IMG/VR virus record: IMGVR_UViG_3300022877_000038
Span: 1 to 23,972 of that record
DNA: 23,972 bases
Strand: one strand, 5' to 3'
From: a virus
The notes below the pieces were generated by a model that saw nothing but the letters and a program-made list of their open reading frames with translations, was not told the origin of the DNA and made no database searches. Below, piece after piece: positions 15,450 through 23,573 of the stretch; position 1 is the stretch's first letter; the number at the start of each line of letters is the position of its first letter. Position numbers and translations under genes: made by a program.

Positions 15450-15465
15450 ACGGCAACTCTGCCGT
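15450..15465. other. Small palindrome upstream of the integrase
   Basis: ACGGCA and TGCCGT flank a four-base spacer, giving a perfect 6-bp inverted repeat about 90 bases before the integrase start. It has no T-tract. It could be an operator for the integrase gene or part of the leader RNA. Confidence 0.35.
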
Positions 15466-15474
15466 CTTGAAGGC

Positions 15475-15503
15475 AAAGAAAAGGCCCAGCCGGAGCCGGG
15501 CCT
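15475..15503 (-). terminator. Intrinsic terminator of the early operon
   Basis: On the minus strand a 6-bp stem (AGGCCC with GGGCCT), one mismatch, two more pairs and a tetraloop are followed by TTTTCTTT. It lies 20 bases beyond the stop of the last early gene and separates the early operon from the integrase. Confidence 0.8.
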
Positions 15504-15522
15504 GTGTGGCATTGCTTAGTTG

Positions 15523-15870
15523 TCAGCGGATTAAACCGTTACGCCTGAGCAACCGCTCATCCTCTTTATCTTTCTCTGGATCAATCAGCGGAGCGGCATC
15601 ATAGACCCGAATCGCAAACACCTTCACTGGAGCAGGCCCAAAGTGCTCATGCTGGATGGTCTGGATTTCATACCCTCGCCAAGCTGAAACGATCACGGTG
15701 TCAGGACTGTGCGGTTTGTACGCGTCCCAAAAGACCACGCGGTCATAAGTCCGGCCCACGAGGCGTTTTTGCCAATACGGCTTCACGAGCCGGTATTCAA
15801 ACCGCTTTCTTCCCTCTTTAATTTCTCGGAAATAGCAAGACTTCAAATGCAACACGAGATTACGCATCAC
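15523..15870 (-). CDS. ASCH-domain-like protein
   Basis: A 115-residue protein with the pattern of phage ASCH-type proteins: LVLHLKSCYFREIKEGRKRF followed by EYRLVKPYWQKRL, GRTYDRVVFWDAY, and a later VFAIRVYD strand. ASCH domains form a beta-barrel related to PUA and are thought to bind RNA or act on nucleosides; the exact role here is unknown. It is the last gene of the early operon, ends just before the terminator, and overlaps its upstream neighbour by an ATGA. Confidence 0.6.
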   Translation of the reverse strand: MMRNLVLHLKSCYFREIKEGRKRFEYRLVKPYWQKRLVGRTYDRVVFWDAYKPHSPDTVIVSAWRGYEIQTIQHEHFGPAPVKVFAIRVYDAAPLIDPEKDKEDERLLRRNGLIR

Positions 15871-16208
15871 TCACCGCCGAAGCATCCCGTTTCCGGGTAG
15901 GTTCCCGGCCGCAGATAGATATGAACTATGGCCGCGCCGATGCCGTAGGTTTCGAGCGTGGCATCTGCAACAGAGATGCCACGCGTTCCGCCCAACACTG
16001 GTCGTTGAAGATCATGGAACGTGGCGAGGTATTGGCTCACGCCAGAGCGCACACCTAGTCGCCAATCGTCCGGAGTGATCCTCCACTCGATAGGCGCACA
16101 GTTGAGAAAGTCAAGACTTTGCGCCTCAACGCGTGGGCCAAACCTCTCACTTAAATGGAGAGCAAGCGGCTGGCCAAATTCACATTGAAAAGTCAGAATC
16201 ATGCTCAA
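15867..16208 (-). CDS. Hypothetical phage protein (113 aa)
   Basis: I do not recognise this 113-residue protein. It is mixed in composition, with GVRSGVSQYLATFHDLQRPV in the middle and YLRPGTYPETGCFGGE at the end. The sequence looks globular and soluble, with no membrane segment. Its ATG and stop both join neighbouring genes through four-base ATGA overlaps, which supports its reality. Confidence 0.65.
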   Translation of the reverse strand: MSMILTFQCEFGQPLALHLSERFGPRVEAQSLDFLNCAPIEWRITPDDWRLGVRSGVSQYLATFHDLQRPVLGGTRGISVADATLETYGIGAAIVHIYLRPGTYPETGCFGGE

Positions 16209-16540
16209 TCCTCTGTGGTGGCAAACAGGCAGGGGAACGCCTGGCCGGCAAGAATCATCCGGTCGAGCTGTTCACGGAAAGTCCGCTTGACCACTTCCCC
16301 GTTTACGTCATCGTCATCGTGATAGATGAGCTGCTGAATGCGGCCTTCACTTAACCCAACTATTCCGTCATCAAAGATGTACTCTTCTCTGAGCAGTTCG
16401 GACTTGTCGGCGCAATCCAATTGTTTGCACATTTCAGCGATGACAGCCGTTTCCGACTCACCCGCCCACCACTCATAATCGTTCACCGCAAAGATTCTGA
16501 TTGAGCGGCGCATTTCAATTTCCTTGCTAATTCTGTCCAT
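16205..16540 (-). CDS. Hypothetical acidic phage protein (111 aa)
   Basis: A 111-residue acidic protein containing AVNDYEWWAGESETAVIAEM and an aspartate run (YHDDDDVNGEVVKRTF). It resembles small phage proteins of unknown function found in early regions, but no family is recognised. The first ATG has a strong AAGGAG six bases upstream, so it is preferred over a later Met at codon 10. It overlaps the next gene by four bases. Confidence 0.65.
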   Translation of the reverse strand: MDRISKEIEMRRSIRIFAVNDYEWWAGESETAVIAEMCKQLDCADKSELLREEYIFDDGIVGLSEGRIQQLIYHDDDDVNGEVVKRTFREQLDRMILAGQAFPCLFATTED

Positions 16541-16552
16541 GGTTCTCCTTTT

Positions 16553-16990
16553 TCATGCTGCAAAAAGCATCATCTGATCGAGTGCCGGCACAATCCGCGG
16601 AGCATCAAACAGCGACTCCGCATCGTCTGTAGGCTCGCTCTCTCTCAGCACTTCAAGGCGCGCCCACGCCTCATCATCATCACAGTCAACAGCCGCGTCG
16701 ATCATCTCCAACAGGGCCACTCGTTCAACGTCCGGCTTGAGCCCAAGCATCTGGCAGCACTCCGGGAAGCTCACATACTCCCGTGGTGCCGGCGGCGGCA
16801 CAGACTCGGAGCGTGCAATCCAATCCCGCGCCAGCAGAGCCTCATCCGTGGGCCGATCACCGTCTTTGCTGCGCGCGTCCAGAAACGCAACCTCGATCAT
16901 CCGGTAGTAAAACCAAAGCACCGGGGTGTAGTTCCATTGCCGCCTGGACGCCTGCCACTTGCTTACGTCTAACTTGGATTGCTGCTCCAT
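16553..16990 (-). CDS. Hypothetical phage protein (145 aa)
   Basis: A 145-residue acidic protein. The middle has SFPECCQMLGLKPDVERVAL, which could be a short helix-turn-helix, and the C-terminus is acidic and ends DQMMLFAA. The N-terminus RRQWNYTPVLWFYYRMIEVA is aromatic-rich. GAGG precedes the ATG by about seven bases, next to the upstream gene's stop. A regulatory or DNA-associated role is possible, but not shown. Confidence 0.65.
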   Translation of the reverse strand: MEQQSKLDVSKWQASRRQWNYTPVLWFYYRMIEVAFLDARSKDGDRPTDEALLARDWIARSESVPPPAPREYVSFPECCQMLGLKPDVERVALLEMIDAAVDCDDDEAWARLEVLRESEPTDDAESLFDAPRIVPALDQMMLFAA

Positions 16991-16993
16991 TGC

Positions 16994-17332
16994 TTACCTC
17001 GCTCCGTATGGAGATTTCAGCCACTCTTTGAAGGGTTTTCCGCAGTCGGCATCCAGGAACCGTTGGTATCTTTGCTGGCTTCGCGTCAACTTGGGTGGTT
17101 GTGGACTTTCGGCGGTCATTGCCTTCTTTCCAGCGTCAGTAACACAGAAGCATGGATCGCCGCCTGTGAGTTCACTGGCAGGATGCTCGATCATGAAACC
17201 AAGCGCAACCAACTCACGGCAGGAGGTGGCGATATCTCCCCCGGCAACAAAGTAATTGCGATATTGCTCGCCTCTGCCGTACCGATCTACTCCAAGTGCA
17301 TGTTGCAAAATCTCCAACAGTCTTTCTTTCAT
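16994..17332 (-). CDS. Hypothetical phage protein, winged-helix-like (112 aa)
   Basis: A 112-residue protein with LLEILQHALGVDRYGRGEQY, then RNYFVAGG, CRELVALGFMIEHP and DPCFCVTDAGKKAM. This layout, a helix, a variable loop, a recognition-type helix and a VTDAGKKA end, is seen in many small phage proteins and resembles a winged helix. The C-terminus is Pro/Gln/Arg-rich. It overlaps the upstream gene by four bases and is followed closely by the next start. No function is assigned. Confidence 0.7.
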   Translation of the reverse strand: MKERLLEILQHALGVDRYGRGEQYRNYFVAGGDIATSCRELVALGFMIEHPASELTGGDPCFCVTDAGKKAMTAESPQPPKLTRSQQRYQRFLDADCGKPFKEWLKSPYGAR

Positions 17333-17530
17333 CTCACCCTCGGTTTCGTGCCCTTGTAACTGGGAAACCTGTCCAGAATTTCCTGCTCTGTTTCGCCCAT
17401 GAATTGAACCCGTTCAGCAACCCACTGCCAAAACTCATCAATCTCCGCTGCCCGACGCCGAGCTTGGCTTTCTCTTTCGAGCGCCAGGCACCGCGCATCC
17501 TTGCCTGCCTCAATCTCCGCTGCCACCTCA

Positions 17531-18648
<1,118 letters not shown>

Positions 18649-18649
<1 letters not shown>

Positions 18650-19014
18650 CAACCACACCTTTCAGAGAGCTGCATCATGCGTTCTATCCGCGCCGCAGTC
18701 TCGTCTTTTTTTGAATTGGAAGAAAACCGCTTGGACATCTTCCAAAGCGTCTTTCTCCTGTGCTCCTCATCCATCAGATCGAGATTCTTCACGCCAACCA
18801 TCTCCACAACCGTGTGTGAAACCGCATAGAGCCGTGCGTAACGCTGCACCGGTGTGATTTCACCATGCGAATTCTCTGCGTATCTCAGCTCTTTTTTCTT
18901 GTTGACAATCGAGTAACATGAACGCCCCAGCAGCTTCGCCAATGCGTAGTCTGTAACCGTCCCATCCAATCGCCGGAGGCTTGCTACACCCTCCGGCGTC
19001 CAACGCTTGCCCAT
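18649..19014 (-). CDS. Small helix-turn-helix protein (121 aa)
   Basis: A 121-residue protein with an N-terminal homeodomain/Myb-like helical unit, WTPEGVASLRRLDGTVTDYA followed by LAKLLGRSCYSIVNKK. The remainder is basic and helical (RRKTLWKMSKRFSSNSKK). It lies between dnaN and the initiator gene, with three bases to the former and a TGATG overlap with the latter. Its location in the replication module suggests a DNA-binding role there, but the target is unknown. Confidence 0.65.
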
Positions 19015-19017
19015 GGC

Positions 19018-20169
19018 TTAAAACCTCATGGGCATGACCACATAGCCCAACGTCTCGTCTTCGTGCGGTGCGGCCTTGAATAACAGCGGCTTTGTATTGT
19101 CTGGCGGAAGAGCGATGCGGACTTCGCCGTCCAGCTTTTTGACCAGGTTGATCAGGAACTCGCCGTTCACGCCGATAGTCAGCGGATTTTCCGGGCATCC
19201 CTGGCAATCCACCGTTTCACGTGCCTCCCCGCCCATGGCGCTCGATGCATCGATCGTGATTTGCTTATCGAACGTGAGGCGGATACAGCCTGAGTTCTCA
19301 TCGCTCAGCAATAGGCAGCGCTCCAGGCTGGCCAGCAGATCGCTGGCATTGGCGGTGACTTCCAGCCGAGGGTCGGACGGCACCACTTTGTCATAAGACG
19401 GGAACGCACCGGAGAGTACATGCGCTGAGATAAAAAACCTCGTCTCGTTGATTTTGACGGTGGCTAGGATCGCAGTCTTGTTAAAGGAAAGATCGACTCC
19501 GCCGTCTTCGTCCACCAATAAGGGCAGCAGATTTTTAATGAGCGGCGCGGGCAACAGCAGCTTGATTTTCTGCTCGCAGGGAAGGGTGTACTTCATCAAG
19601 CAATGGCCGTTGGTTGAAACCATGCGCAGATATTGCCCGTCTCCCTCCAGCAGAATTCCATTGATGACGTACCTCGACTCTTCCGTGCTCATCGAAATCA
19701 GCGCAAAGCGGAGAGCCCGCGCAAAACTCCCCTGAGTAAACGAGATGGCTGTAGTTCCAGCCATCTCGAATGCCTCGCCGGTACATGGCCACTGCGCGGC
19801 ATTCAGTACAGGCAGCACGGCGCGGGCGCGGCCACATTGCAAAGTGGCCCGCCGATCTGTGGCGCTGATCTTCACTTCATCGCCATCGAGCAGCTTTGTC
19901 CACTCCATGAAGTGCTCGGCGGGCATTACGATGGGGAGCTTCGGTCCGTGTGGCTCTGAGACCATGATGGCGCGAATAGAGGTATCCAAATCCGTTGCTT
20001 CGATAGCCAGGCCGGCAGCTAGCTGCTCCATGCGCACGCATGACAGGATAGGTATCGTCGTTTTGCGCTCAATCGCCATCCCAACCACTTTCAGGGTGTG
20101 CTTGAGATTAGCGAGTGTGATCGCCGCTTTTAATGGAGCGGCTTCCGATTTTTCTTTTGCGGAGTTCAT
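19018..20169 (-). CDS. dnaN: DNA polymerase III beta subunit (sliding clamp)
   Basis: A 383-residue beta clamp. All three clamp domains are present: ITLANLKHTLKVVGMAIERK with TTIPILSCV in domain I, FTQGSFARALRFALISMSTE and SRYVINGILLEGDG in domain II, and SGAFPSYDKVVPSDP with a terminal YVVMPMRF in domain III. It would form a ring around DNA that tethers a polymerase. No DNA polymerase is encoded in the visible early region, so it may work with host Pol III or a polymerase outside the window. AAGGA precedes the ATG by five bases. A second clamp-like protein is encoded upstream. Confidence 0.95.
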   Translation of the reverse strand: MNSAKEKSEAAPLKAAITLANLKHTLKVVGMAIERKTTIPILSCVRMEQLAAGLAIEATDLDTSIRAIMVSEPHGPKLPIVMPAEHFMEWTKLLDGDEVKISATDRRATLQCGRARAVLPVLNAAQWPCTGEAFEMAGTTAISFTQGSFARALRFALISMSTEESRYVINGILLEGDGQYLRMVSTNGHCLMKYTLPCEQKIKLLLPAPLIKNLLPLLVDEDGGVDLSFNKTAILATVKINETRFFISAHVLSGAFPSYDKVVPSDPRLEVTANASDLLASLERCLLLSDENSGCIRLTFDKQITIDASSAMGGEARETVDCQGCPENPLTIGVNGEFLINLVKKLDGEVRIALPPDNTKPLLFKAAPHEDETLGYVVMPMRF

Positions 20170-20204
20170 CGGTTCCTTTCATGAATTGAGTGTTGAGTGT
20201 TGAG

Positions 20205-20615
20205 CTACTTTGTTTTTTCCGGCTCTGGAAGAATCAACAATCCGGCATTGAGCAGCAACGTGGTGAAGCGGTCCAGTGCAATCGGCAACTTATACGAGAT
20301 TATGCGTACGCTCATGCCGAGCAGACTGGCCGCCTCGGCATGTGTGTACTCCTGAATAACAACGCGGTTCAGGATGTCTCGATCCAGGGAGTTCAAACGC
20401 CGCAGGCACCGCTCCATGTCGTGAACGAAAATCACGGCATCTTCAAAGGTGCGAATCGGCTGGCTTGAAACCCAGCCGCGTCCAATCGGATCGGCCAGTG
20501 AAGACGCCACCCGGCTCGTCTGAAGCGAGGTATAGAAATAGCGCCGCAACATCCCGTGCGTTTGTAACCTGTAGAAGTAGAGATCGAGTTCGGGCACGTT
20601 CTGCGCATTGCTCAT
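20205..20615 (-). CDS. Sigma-region-4-like HTH regulator
   Basis: A 136-residue protein whose C-terminal half reads LRRLNSLDRDILNRVVIQEY then THAEAASLLGMSVRIISYKL, the standard sigma-70 region 4 layout. Region 2 is absent, so it is not a complete sigma factor. It may be a phage transcription regulator, for example of late genes, acting like ArpU- or Q-type proteins. GGAGG lies five bases upstream of its ATG, which overlaps the previous gene as ATGA. Confidence 0.6.
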   Translation of the reverse strand: MSNAQNVPELDLYFYRLQTHGMLRRYFYTSLQTSRVASSLADPIGRGWVSSQPIRTFEDAVIFVHDMERCLRRLNSLDRDILNRVVIQEYTHAEAASLLGMSVRIISYKLPIALDRFTTLLLNAGLLILPEPEKTK

Positions 20616-20824
20616 CGCGTGCCTCCAACATTGTTAGGACGGGCATAAGACAATGCGCGCGTAGAAGACCCTGCCTTCCGGCCGCGGCGTTTGCGGCTTT
20701 CCGGCGTTGGGAAGTTGCGGAGCATCGATGCGCATCCGGCGCAATAGACGCTGGATGCGTCTTTGGCGCGGTAGTAGAGCGTTCCGCACGCCTCACAAAT
20801 TTTCAAATCGACATGGATAGACAT
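20612..20824 (-). CDS. Small zinc-ribbon protein (70 aa)
   Basis: A 70-residue protein with CEAC and CAGC pairs (about residues 10-13 and 28-31) that should bind one zinc, followed by a basic tail (ESRKRRGRKAG). It may bind nucleic acid or be a regulatory partner of the sigma-like protein whose gene it overlaps by four bases. GGAGA lies six bases upstream of the ATG. No specific function is known. Confidence 0.7.
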   Translation of the reverse strand: MSIHVDLKICEACGTLYYRAKDASSVYCAGCASMLRNFPTPESRKRRGRKAGSSTRALSYARPNNVGGTR

Positions 20825-20856
20825 TTGCTCTCCGAAGAAGTGAAGATATGAACGGG

Positions 20857-21066
20857 CTACAAGGTCAGAAGATGTTCCAGCTCATCAACCTCACGCTGAG
20901 CCTCGGGACTTATCGCCTCTGAACGCACATAAGGCAGCGTGGTGCTTTGCCTTCGTCGCTTGAGGCATTTGCTGATGCGCGCAACAACACAGATAACGCC
21001 TATGGGACCAAACGCAAACGCCGCAATGAAAACGATGACGGCAAATACATCAAAGGCGTCGATCAC
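20857..21066 (-). CDS. Small single-pass membrane protein (69 aa)
   Basis: The N-terminal part, FAVIVFIAAFAFGPIGVICV, is one transmembrane segment, and the cytoplasmic side is basic (KCLKRRRQS) and then acidic (EAQREVDELEHLL). It starts at a GTG with GAGG eight bases upstream. It lies in the middle of the early operon, unusual for a membrane protein and suggestive of an exclusion or host-interaction role. No family is recognised. Confidence 0.55.
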   Translation of the reverse strand: MIDAFDVFAVIVFIAAFAFGPIGVICVVARISKCLKRRRQSTTLPYVRSEAISPEAQREVDELEHLLTL

Positions 21067-21089
21067 AGGTCGGCCTCATCTGCTGCGCG

Positions 21090-21716
21090 TTAGGCTTTGC
21101 GCGCCACGGTAAGCGCTTCAAAGCGGCGCAAGAACAAGGCCTCAGCATGTTCCGGGATAAGCGGAGTTATCTCATCCGGCAAAGTCTCTCCGCCAAAATC
21201 TGCGTTCTCCATGAGATCACGCATTTCTGTGTTTAAGAGGATGCGGTCTGCCTTCTTTACAATCAGCGGCTCGATAATTCCCAGTTCATACCGCTCGGCG
21301 ATTACGTTCATAAGCCGGCGTTCATATTCCCGGTAGAGTTCTCCCAGTCCGGACGCGTGCTTGATGGGGCTTGGAATATCGCAGAGATAGGCTTCTGAGG
21401 CATCATGCATCAAGCCCCAAAGGGCCATTTCGCGAGCGGAAGTAGTGCGCAGATATGAAAACGAGAGGCAATATCCTCTCAATGCCATCTTTTCGGCCAG
21501 CTTACTGACCCGCAGGGAATGGTCGGCAACGCTGTAAAAGCGCTTCACATGCCCGGTGAAACGGCAAACCATGGATAGAGCGTGGGCGATGTCTCTTATA
21601 TCCAGTTCGTCAGGCTCTGGATTAAGCGGCCAAAACTTCCGGCCGGTAAACGTGCGGATAAAAGTGTATTGCGTGCGTTCCAAGCGTCGAGCTTTGATGC
21701 TAAAAAGCGTACTCAT
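21090..21716 (-). CDS. HD-domain phosphohydrolase (YfbR-like)
   Basis: A 208-residue HD-type protein. TGRKFWPLNPEPDELDIRDI, FTGHVKRFYSVADHSLRVSK with a likely ligand His66, and GLMHDASEAYLCDIPSP with His104 and Asp105 are typical of the YfbR-type 5'-nucleotidase branch. The enzyme would dephosphorylate deoxynucleoside monophosphates, altering nucleotide pools during replication. It overlaps the upstream clamp-like gene by ATGA, which puts it within a nucleotide/replication cluster. Confidence 0.85.
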   Translation of the reverse strand: MSTLFSIKARRLERTQYTFIRTFTGRKFWPLNPEPDELDIRDIAHALSMVCRFTGHVKRFYSVADHSLRVSKLAEKMALRGYCLSFSYLRTTSAREMALWGLMHDASEAYLCDIPSPIKHASGLGELYREYERRLMNVIAERYELGIIEPLIVKKADRILLNTEMRDLMENADFGGETLPDEITPLIPEHAEALFLRRFEALTVARKA

Positions 21717-22348
21717 TCCGCGGCCTCCGGTTCCGGCTTTGGAGCCTTGGTGGAGTTGTGGAATGGAAGCGAGACACGCGCCATCGCTGACTCTGCTGTC
21801 GTCTCTTTTTTTTGGGATCGCATCGGCATGATGAGGGCCACGGGGCCATCTGATTCGTCAGTGGACACAAGAAGCGCTTTGCCTTCCTCTGGCTTGTGCG
21901 TGTGATCGATGTAGAAATTGAGGGCCGCAGGCATCTTGCCGACGCGCATGGTTTCTGCCAACAAAATCAAGAGGTTGGCATCGAGCGTGAAATCTGGAAC
22001 GCCCGTGTAGCCGGCGTCTTTTGTGACACAATCAACGTCCGGCAACTTCCGCGTTGATCTGCGAATTGTCGTGATGGTTGATCCGTCTTCCGACCGCAGC
22101 AGGCAGGATTTGTAGGCTTTCAGCGTTCCTGGATGTTTGGAGCCCTGGGCGCGCATTTTCTTGACGGCGGCGACGGGAATGTACCCCGAAACTTCTTTGG
22201 GCTCTGCCACGCTCGGTACGAGCACAATGATGTGGCCATCGGTGGCGAACAGCCTTCCTTTTTCTGGCCCGTAGCCAAGGCCGTCATTTATGAATGTGAA
22301 CGGATCTGAGCCGACAGCTTTTTCGATGCGTTGGTTAGGCAGCTTCAC
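21713..22348 (-). CDS. Divergent sliding-clamp-like protein (211 aa)
   Basis: A 211-residue protein. RLFATDGHIIVLVPSVAEP, SGYIPVAAVKKMRAQGSK, LDANLLILLAETMRVGKMP, LVSTDESDGPVALIMPMR together resemble the last two-thirds of a beta clamp, ending in the family's typical IMPMR. It is much shorter than the 383-residue clamp nearby, so it may be a degenerate or specialised clamp. I chose a GTG with a strong GGAGG six bases upstream; the frame is open for 90 codons before it, but these lie in another gene and are not typical protein. It overlaps that gene by 14 bases. Alternative: a domain-level resemblance without ring formation. Confidence 0.6.
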   Translation of the reverse strand: MKLPNQRIEKAVGSDPFTFINDGLGYGPEKGRLFATDGHIIVLVPSVAEPKEVSGYIPVAAVKKMRAQGSKHPGTLKAYKSCLLRSEDGSTITTIRRSTRKLPDVDCVTKDAGYTGVPDFTLDANLLILLAETMRVGKMPAALNFYIDHTHKPEEGKALLVSTDESDGPVALIMPMRSQKKETTAESAMARVSLPFHNSTKAPKPEPEAAE

Positions 22349-22706
22349 GGGCCACCTCCAGCTTTCGTGCACGGTACTGATAGAGTCCGCTGCGAGGGCG
22401 AATGCGTTCGTGCTCAACCTGCCAGCCCCGGCGGCGCATATCGCGCAGACGAGCACTGATCGAGGTTTCGGCGTACCGGCTGCCAGGGTAGCGACGCCGG
22501 AGTTCGGTGGAGATGTTGGGGAGTGTGCGCCAGTAGCCATCAGCCATGACGGCCTCGACGCTCTGGAGTTGGCTCGTGAGGCGTTTCCCGTCCGGCTCCT
22601 GGCTGAATGACTCACCAAAGAACGCGGGTGCGTCAGCCAGGTTGGGGAGCAGATCGCTCTGGAGAGGGTTGTGGCCGAGGGCCGTGCGGGTGTGAGGGGT
22701 TCTCAT
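22335..22706 (-). CDS. Winged-helix protein (123 aa)
   Basis: A 123-residue protein whose C-terminal half, VMADGYWRTLPNISTELRRR, then AETSISARLRDMRRRGWQVE, and SGLYQYRAR, looks like a winged helix of the type seen in phage replication and regulatory proteins. The N-terminal ~45 residues are Pro/Ser/Gln-rich and likely disordered. It overlaps both neighbours (ATGA upstream, 14 bases downstream). It could bind DNA or a partner protein, but no target is known. Confidence 0.75.
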   Translation of the reverse strand: MRTPHTRTALGHNPLQSDLLPNLADAPAFFGESFSQEPDGKRLTSQLQSVEAVMADGYWRTLPNISTELRRRYPGSRYAETSISARLRDMRRRGWQVEHERIRPRSGLYQYRARKLEVAREAA

Positions 22707-22936
22707 GCCTGCGCCGCCTTTTTCTGCTCACGGCGTGCATTGGCGCGAATCACGTCGTAGAGCTTCCGTGCACCGGCCTTGATCTGTGCGGGTCGCGCTG
22801 CCGGGACAACTCTTCCTGGGATGTAGATACCGCGGCCCCAGGCAGACTGTTCAAGGGCGCGCTCTGCGATAAGAATGTTTTGCTTATCGAAGTCATGCCG
22901 CGCGTAAAGATTGGACTTTTGGCGAAGTGTTCTCAT
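22703..22936 (-). CDS. Small basic hypothetical protein (77 aa)
   Basis: A 77-residue, basic protein beginning MRTLRQKSNLYARHDFDKQN and ending RREQKKAAQA. I do not recognise its family. An open frame extends 47 codons further but overlaps the preceding gene and looks like a shadow; the start chosen here gives an ATGA overlap with that gene's stop, which fits the operon pattern. Confidence 0.6.
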   Translation of the reverse strand: MRTLRQKSNLYARHDFDKQNILIAERALEQSAWGRGIYIPGRVVPAARPAQIKAGARKLYDVIRANARREQKKAAQA

Positions 22937-23370
22937 GCCTGCACCGCCTTTCCGCTCTCCAGATCGCAAAGAGCGGCATTCGGTACGGCGCACAGGCCTT
23001 TGATGGACCACTGGCATTCCATGCAGTGGCTCACACTGGCTGGAAATTCCAGAACATTCTCGGGCTTGGATTCCCATAGAGAAGTGGAAGCGGGGAGGTC
23101 CGCTTTTTTCCAGCGCCCGATAAACATGGGCTCATCAGGCTTAGAGAGGCTTGAATTTGGAACGTAGTGACGCCAGGAGCCGCAGTCGAGGCAGGTTTGG
23201 CGGTCCTGATAGGGCAGCGTAACGCGCTTGTGATGGCAACCGATGAGTACATCGAATGCCCACTGGCCGACTTTTTTCAGTCGCCAGGCAAGTTTTTTGT
23301 GATAAGGTGGGGTCCAATTCTGATCCCCGCGATAGGCAGGGGTTCTAACCGGAAAGGCGAGGCAAATCAT
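22933..23370 (-). CDS. Zinc-ribbon-like protein, first gene of the early operon
   Basis: A 145-residue protein with GCHHKRVTLPYQDRQTCLDC, matching small phage proteins with a Cys-His/Cys-Cys zinc site, then CMECQWSIKGLC near the end, a possible second site. It starts at an ATG 37 bases after the tRNA-Val CCA end, with AGGAGA seven bases upstream, but that ribosome site is inside a hairpin. It is the first phage gene next to the tRNA. Its function is unknown; it may be regulatory because of position. Confidence 0.7.
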   Translation of the reverse strand: MICLAFPVRTPAYRGDQNWTPPYHKKLAWRLKKVGQWAFDVLIGCHHKRVTLPYQDRQTCLDCGSWRHYVPNSSLSKPDEPMFIGRWKKADLPASTSLWESKPENVLEFPASVSHCMECQWSIKGLCAVPNAALCDLESGKAVQA

Positions 23371-23371
23371 G

Positions 23372-23401
23372 GGCTATCTCCTGATTTCTCAGCAGATAAC
23401 C
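23372..23401 (-). other. Leader hairpin enclosing the first gene's ribosome site
   Basis: On the minus strand GGTTATCT pairs with AGATAGCC (one G-U pair), then a G-G mismatch, CTGA pairs with TCAG, closed by a GAAA tetraloop. The AGGAG Shine-Dalgarno for the first phage gene lies in its 3' arm, and the ATG follows one base after the stem. It occupies almost the whole gap between tRNA-Val and the phage gene. It may hold translation off, act as an operator, or both; no T-tract follows, so it is not a terminator. Confidence 0.65.
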
Positions 23402-23407
23402 GATTCT

Positions 23408-23484
<77 letters not shown>

Positions 23485-23517
23485 ACACTCGGCGGCAAGG
23501 CGACGATGCCTTTTGTC

Positions 23518-23547
23518 ATCATACCAGCGCAACAGGCTGACTGCGAA
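23518..23547 (-). promoter_or_regulatory. Probable tRNA-Val promoter
   Basis: On the minus strand TTCGCA and TATGAT are spaced 18 bases apart, the -10 ending 33 bases before the tRNA 5' end. No terminator is visible between the tRNA and the first prophage gene, so transcription from here could pass into the early operon. It lies in the host spacer shared with the divergent deacetylase gene. Confidence 0.5.
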
Positions 23548-23573
23548 CGGCACAAGATTGATAAACTCAGCCG

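Noticed and set aside
15424-15522. Second copy of the tRNA-Val 3' end as an att site near the integrase
   Set aside because: I searched by eye for the T-arm and acceptor sequence and saw no match, only a palindrome and a terminator.
22349-22618. Ninety-codon extension of the clamp-like protein
   Set aside because: It lies in another frame of a winged-helix gene, is Ser/Arg/Ala-rich and lacks a ribosome site; the GTG with GGAGG is better.
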